A stretch of DNA of 7,746 bases from positions 1 to 7,746 of the forward strand of contig CAMFIW010000113.1 of the NCBI GenBank assembly GCA_945952355.1, given 5' to 3'. Made by a program: the position numbers and the translations under genes. Below are positions 1 to 4,873 of the stretch, in pieces. The stretch comes from an uncultured Phenylobacterium sp. (GTDB lineage Bacteria; Pseudomonadota; Alphaproteobacteria; Caulobacterales; Caulobacteraceae). Numbering within the stretch: the first letter of the stretch is position 1; each line of letters starts with the position of its first letter. The notes under the pieces were generated by a model. It searched no databases, had not been told where the DNA came from, and saw nothing but the letters and a program-made list of their open reading frames with translations.

Positions 1-108
1 CACTTCCTGCCAGGGCCAAAGCGACAGGGGATAGTAACTGAGTGGCCGGAAGTCGGCGTTCAGCACCAGCGCGGGCCAGCCGGACGGCGGATGACTAAGC
101 ACCTGCAT
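1..108 (-). CDS. HNH endonuclease family protein, N-terminal fragment
   Basis: The first 36 codons of a gene on the minus strand that leaves the window at its left edge. The start is ATG at 108-106, with a strong ribosome binding site (GGAGG read from 120-116, seven bases upstream). The visible protein begins MQVLSHPPSGWPALVLNAD and continues with FRPLSYYPLSLWPWQEV. This opening (W-P-A-L-V-L-N-A-D followed by R-P-L-S-Y-Y-P) is the conserved N-terminus of a small HNH endonuclease family that is widespread in alphaproteobacteria, usually about 180-190 residues. The catalytic HNH motif would lie further left and is not visible, so the name rests on the N-terminal signature alone. The family is chromosomal and poorly characterised; a general DNA-processing or repair role is possible but not shown here. 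A restriction or mobile-element context is not visible. Confidence 0.83.
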   Translation of the reverse strand, partial: MQVLSHPPSGWPALVLNADFRPLSYYPLSLWPWQEV

Positions 109-225
109 CGCCGGACCTCCCGGAGCGCCACGCAACGCCTATGTGAAACGCTTGAAAACTGAAGACGAAGCCCTCGTTCACAACCGTGCCGTCGGCGAAC
201 CGGTGCGAACCCTTGCGGGCCCTCG

Positions 226-244
226 TTCCCGACTGATGCGGGAA
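226..244. repeat. 6-bp inverted repeat (stem-loop C)
   Basis: TTCCCG (226-231) and CGGGAA (239-244) are perfect inverted arms around a seven-base loop. The right arm touches an AT-rich box reading TATATT on the minus strand (249-244). It could be an operator-like site at a promoter of the HNH gene, or a small hairpin in the transcript coming from the membrane-protein gene. No run of T follows on either strand, so it is not called a terminator. Confidence 0.4.
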
Positions 245-268
245 ATATAGGATTGATTCTGGGACATC

Positions 269-294
269 TCCATGACGACGCGAGGCGTCATGGA
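269..294. repeat. 9-bp perfect inverted repeat (stem-loop B)
   Basis: TCCATGACG (269-277) and CGTCATGGA (286-294) are perfect inverted arms separated by eight bases. The size and spacing suit either a protein-binding dyad or an RNA hairpin. On the minus strand its centre is about 35 bases upstream of a TATATT box (249-244), roughly where an activator would bind relative to a start site near 237, but no convincing -35 box accompanies it. It also follows stem-loop 310-368 in the direction of transcription from the small membrane-protein gene. Confidence 0.5.
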
Positions 295-309
295 CGGTTT
301 GACGCGGGG

Positions 310-368
310 AGCGTCCTGTCGACCCCGTCCGCGGCCCTGAGGCTCTATCGGGCGGACGGGGCGACGCT
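310..368 (-). terminator. GC-rich two-tier stem-loop after the small membrane-protein gene
   Basis: A ten-base perfect inverted repeat, CCCCGTCCGC (323-332) and GCGGACGGGG (352-361), encloses a 19-base loop. Outside it, after a short asymmetric internal loop, a second stem pairs AGCGTC (310-315) with GACGCT (363-368). The structure begins nine bases beyond the stop codon of the minus-strand gene at 377-490, the usual place for a terminator or a stable 3' end. No clear T-run follows on the minus strand, so it may be a U-poor terminator, a processing or stability hairpin, or part of a structured RNA rather than a classical intrinsic terminator. Confidence 0.5.
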
Positions 369-376
369 GCGGGACA

Positions 377-490
377 TCAGGCGCCGACCACGGCGGTGGC
401 GCCGGCGACGACCAGGCCCAGGAACAGCAGGAACACGGGGACGAAACGGTCGAAAGCGCGTTCGAAGCGCGAGAGGTTGACGAGAGACAT
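377..490 (-). CDS. Small single-pass membrane protein, 37 residues, unknown function
   Basis: ATG at 490-488 and TGA at 379-377 give a 37-residue protein beginning MSLVNLSRFERAFDRF. Residues 1-15 look amphipathic and carry R8, E10, R11, D14 and R15; residues 16-37 are a continuous hydrophobic stretch (F16 to A37, with P18 and small residues G25, A29, G30, A33, G36) long enough for one membrane crossing, ending directly at the stop. By my count 32 of 36 sense codons end in G or C, matching real genes in this genome. A weak ribosome binding site (AAAGG read at about 503-499) lies upstream, a good promoter sits at 553-580, and a stem-loop follows. It is divergent from the TetR-family gene at 624 and may be its target. 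I do not recognise the family. Possibilities include an accessory subunit of a transporter, a membrane-stress peptide or a toxin-like peptide; none is demonstrated. Confidence 0.72.
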   Translation of the reverse strand: MSLVNLSRFERAFDRFVPVFLLFLGLVVAGATAVVGA

Positions 491-552
491 GACACACACC
501 TTTCAGTTTGAAACCCCGGGGGAGCGGGGCGCGTTCTTATTTGAACAGCGCT

Positions 553-580
553 AAGATAGGACGCATCTGAACGGCGTCAA
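553..580 (-). promoter_or_regulatory. Predicted sigma70-type promoter of the small membrane-protein gene
   Basis: Read on the minus strand, TTGACG (580-575) and TATCTT (558-553) are separated by 16 bases, a good match to a housekeeping promoter. Transcription would begin near 545, leaving a leader of about 55 bases that contains a GC-rich self-complementary block (CCCCGGGG at 514-521) and the weak ribosome binding site. The -35 box lies inside the palindrome at 564-584. Confidence 0.5.
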
Positions 581-584
581 GATG
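564..584. promoter_or_regulatory. Candidate TetR-family operator palindrome
   Basis: A 21-base imperfect dyad centred on 574. Outer arms CATCT (564-568) and AGATG (580-584) and inner arms ACG (571-573) and CGT (575-577) match, giving 8 of 10 paired positions. It covers the -35 hexamer (575-580) of the minus-strand promoter and lies 40 bases before the TetR-family start codon, where such a regulator would typically bind to control itself and a divergent gene. That the neighbouring regulator binds here is an inference. Confidence 0.38.
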
Positions 585-587
585 ATC

Positions 588-617
588 TTTACGGCGCCTA
601 GATATAGTTTTACGGTG
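588..617 (+). repeat. Two direct copies of TTTACGG spaced 21 bases
   Basis: TTTACGGCG begins at 588 and TTTACGGTG at 609, eight of nine bases identical and offset by 21 bases, two helical turns. The second copy ends in the ribosome-binding region of the TetR-family gene. A box reading TATAGT (603-608) lies between them and could be the -10 element of that gene. Direct repeats at two-turn spacing suggest a possible second protein site, but the units are short. Confidence 0.3.
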
Positions 618-623
618 AGCCCG

Positions 624-1253
624 ATGAGAGAAGCTGCCGCCGCCGAGTCCCGGCCCTACCACCACGGCGATCTTCGCCGCGCCCTGATCGACGCCGCCCG
701 CCGGCTGCTCGAGTCGGATGGACCGTCCGCGCTGTCGCTGCGCGCGGTGGCCCGGGAGGCGGGCGTCAGTCCGGCCGCGCCCTATCACCACTTCAAGGAC
801 AAGGGTGAACTGCTGGACGCGGTGGCCGAGGAAGGCTGGGACATGCTGAACCACGCCCTGACCTCGGCGCGGGCCATGGCGGTCGGCGTCAAGGACAAGA
901 TGGCGGCGCTGGGCGTGGCCTATGTCTGCTTCGCCCGCGACAATCCGAGCCTCTACCGCGTGATGTACGACGGCTCGCGCGACAAGGAAGACCTGCCCGA
1001 ACATCTGAAGATGACCGAGGACAGCGCCTACTGCCAGGTGCGCGACACCCTGGTGGAGGCCGGCGCCGATCCGGGCGACGAGGTGGGCCTGGAGCTCGCC
1101 ACCACCGCCGCCTGGTGCGCGGCCCACGGCCTGGCCGAAATGGCCTCGTTCAAGCAGTTCGACCATCTGAAGGTGGCGATCGGCGGCGAGGAAGCCTTCT
1201 TCCGCGGCGTCTTCGAGCACATGAAGATTTTCGCCCAGGACGAGCCGAAGTAA
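624..1253 (+). CDS. TetR/AcrR-family transcriptional regulator with WHG-type C-terminal domain
   Basis: A 209-residue DNA-binding regulator. The N-terminal helix-turn-helix domain covers about residues 10-65: YHHGDLRRALIDAA opens helix 1, and the recognition region runs from L37 through VAREAGVS to YHHFKDKGELL (about 37-64). The C-terminal half senses the ligand; W164 with H168-G169 in AWCAAHGLAEM is the hallmark of the WHG-type TetR C-terminal domain. Length is normal. I start at ATG 624, with GGTGAG at 614-619 as ribosome binding site. GTG 615 and ATG 582 are in frame, but 582 lacks a binding site and its extra residues do not look like this family. The gene is divergent from the 37-residue membrane protein, and gluQ follows after 10 bases. 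Autoregulation and control of the divergent gene through the 564-584 palindrome are likely by arrangement. The ligand is unknown; no efflux pump lies in the window. Confidence 0.9.
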   Translation: MREAAAAESRPYHHGDLRRALIDAARRLLESDGPSALSLRAVAREAGVSPAAPYHHFKDKGELLDAVAEEGWDMLNHALTSARAMAVGVKDKMAALGVAYVCFARDNPSLYRVMYDGSRDKEDLPEHLKMTEDSAYCQVRDTLVEAGADPGDEVGLELATTAAWCAAHGLAEMASFKQFDHLKVAIGGEEAFFRGVFEHMKIFAQDEPK

Positions 1254-1263
1254 GAACCGGCCG

Positions 1264-2121
1264 GTGACCGACCGGCCCTTCGCCACCCGCTTCGCCCCCT
1301 CGCCCACCGGTCGCCTGCACCGGGGACACGCCTATTCCGCCCTGACCGCTTTCGAGGCCGCGCGCGCCGCGGGCGGGCGCTTCGTGCTGCGTATCGAGGA
1401 CATCGACGCCACCCGCTGCCGGCCCGAGTTCGAGGCGGGAATCTACGAGGACCTCGCCTGGCTGGGGCTCGATTGGGAGATACCGGTCCTGCGACAGTCC
1501 GAGCGGCTGGCAGACTACGAGGCGGCGCTGGCCAGGCTCGTCGAACGCGGACTCACCTACCGCTGCTTCCGCACCCGCCGCGAGATCGCCCAGGCCATGG
1601 CCAGCGCGCCGCACGGGCCGATGGAGGCGTTCATCGGCGCGCCGCTCCCCGCCGGGGAGGAAGCGCGACGCCTCGAGGCCGGCGAGCCTTTCGCCTGGCG
1701 GCTGTCGCTGGCGGCGGCGCGGGGCGCGCTCGGCGGGTTCGAGCGCCTGACCTTCCTGGAGGAGGGCGAGGGCCCCGCCGGCGAGCGCGGCGTGATCGCC
1801 GCCCGGCCCGAGCTCGGCGGCGACGTCGTGCTGGCGCGCAAGGACGTCGGCGTCGCCTATCATCTGGCCGTCACGGTCGACGACGCCCGCCAGGGGATGA
1901 CCCACATCGTCCGCGGCCAGGACCTGTTCGAGGCCACCCACGTCCAACGCCTGCTGCAGGCCCTGCTGGGCCTGCCCGAGCCGGTCTATCGCCACCACCG
2001 GCTGCTTCTTGGACCCGATGGCAAGCGGTTCGCCAAGCGCGACCGGGCCGAAACCCTTGAGAGCCTGCGCGACCGCGGGGTCACGGCCGACCAGCTACGC
2101 CAAGAGCTGGGTTTCGCCTGA
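1264..2121 (+). CDS. gluQ: Glutamyl-queuosine tRNA(Asp) synthetase
   Basis: A 285-residue paralogue of the catalytic domain of glutamyl-tRNA synthetase, without an anticodon-binding domain. The family attaches glutamate to the queuosine base at the wobble position of tRNA(Asp) in the cytoplasm, an ATP-dependent tRNA modification. Visible signatures are FAPSPTGRLHRGHA (residues 10-23, with the HIGH-type motif H19-R-G-H22), RIEDID (43-48), LGLDWE, and the KMSKS-type loop GKRFAKR (253-259). The zinc-binding cysteines of E. coli GluQRS (C-x-C, then Y-x3-C) are largely lost: only C52 and C101 occur in the whole protein, and C101 is followed by F-R rather than x-C. Start is GTG 1264; no strong ribosome binding site precedes it, so translation may be coupled to the TetR-family gene 10 bases upstream. 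A hairpin over the stop codon separates it from convergent selO. An ordinary glutamyl-tRNA synthetase is excluded by length. Confidence 0.93.
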   Translation: MTDRPFATRFAPSPTGRLHRGHAYSALTAFEAARAAGGRFVLRIEDIDATRCRPEFEAGIYEDLAWLGLDWEIPVLRQSERLADYEAALARLVERGLTYRCFRTRREIAQAMASAPHGPMEAFIGAPLPAGEEARRLEAGEPFAWRLSLAAARGALGGFERLTFLEEGEGPAGERGVIAARPELGGDVVLARKDVGVAYHLAVTVDDARQGMTHIVRGQDLFEATHVQRLLQALLGLPEPVYRHHRLLLGPDGKRFAKRDRAETLESLRDRGVTADQLRQELGFA

Positions 2122-2146
2122 GCTCCCGGCCCCCGCGGAGCCTCAG
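2118..2146. terminator. Hairpin spanning both stop codons of convergent gluQ and selO
   Basis: CTGAG then CTCC (2118-2126) pairs with GGAG (2137-2140) and, after one bulged C, CTCAG (2142-2146). This gives nine base pairs around a ten-base loop. It contains the gluQ TGA (2119-2121) and the selO stop (complement of 2143-2145) and fills the 21-base gap, so it could act in both directions. Neither side has a T-run. Confidence 0.42.
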
Positions 2147-3558
2147 AGACCGTAGGCGGTCCGGGCGGTCTCCACCGCCGCCAGCTTGGCCTCGAAGGAC
2201 GACCAGTCGTCGTCCTCGGCTATACGCCTCCAGATCGCCTCGATCTCACCGATCAGCATCTCCTCCGGTTCGGCGCGGCGGAAATAGTCGGCCTCCAGGC
2301 GTTCCGGCCGGTCGCCACCGGCCGCCGCGACGCCTTCGCGGAACTGTGCGAACGCCTCCGAGCGGTAGATCTCGCCCCTCGGGCTCGCCAAGGCGCGGGC
2401 CACATCGCCGCAGAACCAGTCGAAGAAGAAGGGCTCCCAGCGCAGGGCCTCACCCCCCTCGGCGATGGTGCGAAACGCGCCGCCGATGAAAGCGATATCG
2501 GTCTCCGGATCGCGCGACTTCAAGCCCAGCCGCTTCAGCATCGCCCTGGCGAGCGCATTGCGATAGGCGCCGCCGAACCCGTTCAGCGCCTCGACCAGCC
2601 CCTCGTGGTCCTCCCGGATGAAGCCCAGGCAACCGGCGAGCTGCTGCAGGTTCCAGAACACCGCCTCGGGCTGGCGGCCGAAGCTGTAGAGCCCCGACTG
2701 GTCGAAATAGGCCGCGACGAAGTTCGGGTTGTTCTGGGGCAGGAATCGGTAGGGGCCGTAGTCGAAGCTCTCGCCGGTGATGTTCATGTTGTCGGTGTTG
2801 AGCACCCCGTGGACGAAGCCCGCGGCCATCCAGCTGGCGGTCAAGGTCGCCGCGCGGCCGACCACCGCGTCCAGCAGGGCCGCCGCCCGGTCCGGCGCGT
2901 TGCCGAGCTCGGGGTAGTAGGCCTCGATCACATAGTCGACGAGCTGCTCTATCCGCTCCGGCGCCTGGAGGAAGGCCTGGCGCTGGAAGGTCCCGAAACG
3001 GATGTGGCTGTGGCTGAGGCGCACCAGCACGGCCGAGCGGGTCGGGCTGGGCTCGTCTCCGCGTTCCAGCGCCTCGCCGGTCTCGATCAGCGAGAACGAC
3101 TTCGAGGTCGGTACGCCGAGCGCCTCGAGCATGGAGGTGGCCAGCACCTCGCGCACGCCGCCCTTCAGTGTCAGCCGCCCGTCGCCCTGGCGCGACCAGG
3201 GCGTCTGGCCCGACCCCTTGGTGCCGAGGTCGAGCAGCCGGTCGGTCCCGGCCTCGCGGATCTGGGCGAATGTGAAGCCGCGCCCGTCCCCGAGGTCGGG
3301 GTTGTAAACGCGGAACTGGTGGCCGTGATAGCGCTGGGCCAAGGGCTCGGAGAGATTGGCCGGTAGCGGTTCGAAGCGTCCGAAATGGGCGGCCCATTCG
3401 GCGTCGGTCAGGGTATCGAGGCCCACCGTGCGCGCCGCCCGGTCATTGCGGTAGCGCAGGATCGTCTGCGGGAAATCAGCCGACGCCACTGGATCGGAGA
3501 ACTCGGGACCGAGGCCGGGCAGGCGCGGATCGGGGCGATAGGCGGACGAGACCGGCAT
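2143..3558 (-). CDS. selO: Protein adenylyltransferase SelO (YdiU family)
   Basis: A 471-residue pseudokinase-fold enzyme that transfers AMP from ATP to protein hydroxyl groups; in bacteria it is tied to redox stress. Family signatures occur in order: RYHGHQF, NPDLGDGRGF, LGTKGSGQTPWSRQGDG, a VREVLATSML block, SHIRFGTF, and HGVLNTDNMNITGESFDYGP. K114 (in LGTKGSG), D256 (in NTDNM) and D266 (in DYGP) match the nucleotide- and metal-binding residues of characterised SelO, including the ten-residue spacing of the two aspartates, so it should be active. It is near the usual bacterial length and has no terminal selenocysteine motif. I chose ATG 3558 because the MPVSSAYRPDPR opening looks like the natural family start; GTG 3576, six codons upstream, is also open with a G-rich stretch before it. 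It is divergent from nhaA and convergent with gluQ. The older label 'UPF0061 protein YdiU' refers to the same family. Confidence 0.93.
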   Translation of the reverse strand: MPVSSAYRPDPRLPGLGPEFSDPVASADFPQTILRYRNDRAARTVGLDTLTDAEWAAHFGRFEPLPANLSEPLAQRYHGHQFRVYNPDLGDGRGFTFAQIREAGTDRLLDLGTKGSGQTPWSRQGDGRLTLKGGVREVLATSMLEALGVPTSKSFSLIETGEALERGDEPSPTRSAVLVRLSHSHIRFGTFQRQAFLQAPERIEQLVDYVIEAYYPELGNAPDRAAALLDAVVGRAATLTASWMAAGFVHGVLNTDNMNITGESFDYGPYRFLPQNNPNFVAAYFDQSGLYSFGRQPEAVFWNLQQLAGCLGFIREDHEGLVEALNGFGGAYRNALARAMLKRLGLKSRDPETDIAFIGGAFRTIAEGGEALRWEPFFFDWFCGDVARALASPRGEIYRSEAFAQFREGVAAAGGDRPERLEADYFRRAEPEEMLIGEIEAIWRRIAEDDDWSSFEAKLAAVETARTAYGL

Positions 3559-3615
3559 CCCCGCCAGATGGACCACCGCCCCCGCTTCGGCAAGCGCGAG
3601 AGAACGCCGATTGTC

Positions 3616-3635
3616 GTGTTCCGATCACGGACCAC
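3616..3635. promoter_or_regulatory. Imperfect palindrome in the selO-nhaA divergent region
   Basis: Two eight-base half-sites, GTGTTCCG (3616-3623) and CGGACCAC (3628-3635), are inverted repeats with one mismatch around the four-base centre ATCA. The centre is about 26 bases before the nhaA start codon. A weak -35-like TTGTCG lies at 3611-3616 and a poor -10-like CATGTT at 3635-3640. If nhaA transcription starts near its ATG, the dyad would sit between the -35 and -10 boxes, a typical repressor position. Nothing identifies the regulator. Confidence 0.33.
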
Positions 3636-3651
3636 ATGTTACCCAACCCCC

Positions 3652-4839
3652 ATGGCCCGACGCATCACGCTGAGCTTCCTGCGCACCGAGGCGGCGTCGG
3701 GGGTGATCCTGACCCTGGCCGCCCTCGCCGCCATCGTCCTCGCCAACTCCCCGTGGGCGGACGGTTATTTCGCTTTCATCAGCCACCCCTTCACCATCCA
3801 GTTCGGGGCCTTCGACGAGACCAAGCCGGTCTTGAAGTGGGTGAAGGAAGGCCTGATGGCGGTCTTCTTCTTCGTCGTCGGCCTGGAGATCAAGTTCGAG
3901 ATCCTGCGTGGCGAGCTCTCCAATCCGCGCCGCCTCGCCTTGCCGATCCTGGCGGCCGTGGGCGGCATGGCGGTTCCGGCCCTGATCTACGCCGCCTTCA
4001 ATTATGGTCCCGAGGGTAGCCTTCGCGGCTGGCCGACGCCGACCGCCACCGACATCGCCTTCGCCCTGGCCGCCCTGGCGGTCGCGGGGCCGAAGCTGCC
4101 TCCGGCGCTGCGCACCTTCCTGCTTACCCTGGCCATCGCCGACGACCTGGGCGCGGTGGCGCTGATCGCCCTGCTGTTCACCACCAAGGTTCACCTTTGG
4201 GCCGTGGGTGGCGCGATCTCGGGACTTGCTCTGATGGCCTTGCTCGGGCGCTGGCGCAACGCGCCTTACCTGTTCTACGCCGCCCTGTTCGTGGTGGTCT
4301 GGGCCTTCACCTTGAAGAGCGGGGTCAACACCTCGATCGCCGGCGTGGCGGCGGCCATGACCATTCCACTGGAGCCACGCCGCACGGGCCAGCCTGGGGT
4401 CCTCCACTACTTCATGGACAGCCTGCACCCCTATGTCGCCTTCCTGATCCTGCCGTTGTTCGCCTTCGTCGCGGCGGGCTTTTCCTTCGCGGACCTGTCC
4501 ATGCGAGATCTGCTGAGCCCGGTGACCCTCGGCGTGGCCCTGGGCCTCTTCGTCGGCAAGCAAGCAGGCGTGTTCGGGGCGGCCGCGCTCGCCATCGGCC
4601 TGAAGCTGGCCCGCCGGCCGACCGGCGCGAGATGGGCCGAGCTCTATGGCGTCTCGCTGTTGTGCGGCGTGGGCTTCACCATGAGCCTGTTCATCGGCGG
4701 CCTGGCCTTCGGCGCCAACGACGCCACCGCCCAGGCCGAGATTCGGCTTGGCGTGGTGGCCGGCTCCCTGCTTTCGACCCTCGGCGGCATGGCCGTTCTG
4801 GCCTGGAGTCAGGCGCGGCGCGCGGACGCGCCCGCCTAG
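3652..4839 (+). CDS. nhaA: Na+/H+ antiporter NhaA
   Basis: A 395-residue inner-membrane antiporter that exports sodium in exchange for protons, supporting salt tolerance and pH homeostasis. The length matches E. coli NhaA (388). The protein is a chain of hydrophobic segments starting at about residue 14. Functional residues are present: D134 in PTATDIAFAL (equivalent of E. coli D133 in the unwound helix IV), the ion-binding pair D164-D165 in LAIADDLGA, and K303 in FVGKQAG (equivalent of K300). GLEIKFEILRGELS, LKSGVNTSIAGV, HPYVAFLILPLFAF and LLCGVGFTMSLFIG are further family signatures. The reading frame is open well upstream, but ATG 3652 gives the usual NhaA N-terminus. There is no ribosome binding site ahead of it (a C-rich stretch at 3642-3651), so it may be translated from a leaderless or near-leaderless transcript. 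It is divergent from selO and convergent with bioD. Confidence 0.96.
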   Translation: MARRITLSFLRTEAASGVILTLAALAAIVLANSPWADGYFAFISHPFTIQFGAFDETKPVLKWVKEGLMAVFFFVVGLEIKFEILRGELSNPRRLALPILAAVGGMAVPALIYAAFNYGPEGSLRGWPTPTATDIAFALAALAVAGPKLPPALRTFLLTLAIADDLGAVALIALLFTTKVHLWAVGGAISGLALMALLGRWRNAPYLFYAALFVVVWAFTLKSGVNTSIAGVAAAMTIPLEPRRTGQPGVLHYFMDSLHPYVAFLILPLFAFVAAGFSFADLSMRDLLSPVTLGVALGLFVGKQAGVFGAAALAIGLKLARRPTGARWAELYGVSLLCGVGFTMSLFIGGLAFGANDATAQAEIRLGVVAGSLLSTLGGMAVLAWSQARRADAPA

Positions 4840-4850
4840 CCTTAGCCCCC

Positions 4851-4866
4851 TCTCCGCGAACGGGGA
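4851..4866. terminator. Short hairpin between convergent nhaA and bioD
   Basis: TCTCC (4851-4855) can pair with GGGGA (4862-4866) around GCGAAC, with one G-U pair on the plus strand. Alternatively CCCC (4847-4850) can pair with GGGG (4862-4865). It lies in the 34-base gap between two converging genes, where termination is expected. The stem is short and lacks a T-run, so the call is weak. Confidence 0.3.
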
Positions 4867-4873
4867 CGAGACA

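Noticed and set aside
148..175. CTTGAAA on the plus strand, resembling a heat-shock sigma32 -35 box
   Set aside because: No CCCCAT-like -10 box follows at the right spacing, and no plus-strand gene begins downstream before 624.
195..210. GCGAAC repeated ten bases apart
   Set aside because: Only six bases, twice; expected by chance at this GC content and with no promoter alignment.
181..225. Possible tRNA T-arm on the minus strand (GGGTTCGCACC)
   Set aside because: The flanking bases do not form the five-pair T stem, and no acceptor, D or anticodon arms can be assembled around it.
253..480. 75-codon plus-strand frame
   Set aside because: Arginine-rich translation antisense to the small membrane-protein gene and to the GC-rich stem-loop; there is no sign of coding.
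178..495. 105-codon minus-strand frame overlapping the small membrane-protein gene
   Set aside because: It begins with GTG, is serine/proline/arginine-rich and overlaps the 377-490 frame, which has the better ribosome binding site, codon use and a plausible membrane helix. Its distal part (about 285-178, beginning MTPRVVMEMSQNQS) was considered as a separate peptide, but lacks a ribosome binding site and recognisable features.
537..1307. 256-codon minus-strand frame opposite the TetR-family gene
   Set aside because: It is fully antisense to a gene with clear helix-turn-helix and WHG signatures.
1150..1998. Long minus-strand open frame opposite the end of the TetR-family gene and most of gluQ
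   Set aside because: It is antisense to two well-supported genes, low-complexity and rich in G, A, R and E; an artefact of high GC content.
3583..3596. CGCTT/AAGCG hairpin with a four-base loop just upstream of selO
   Set aside because: A five-pair stem is too common in high-GC DNA to call, and it is not placed against an identifiable promoter or start.
3625..4563. Minus-strand open frame opposite nhaA
   Set aside because: Its composition (Q, G, D, R, E) is what hydrophobic NhaA codons give when read antisense, and it has no domain of its own.
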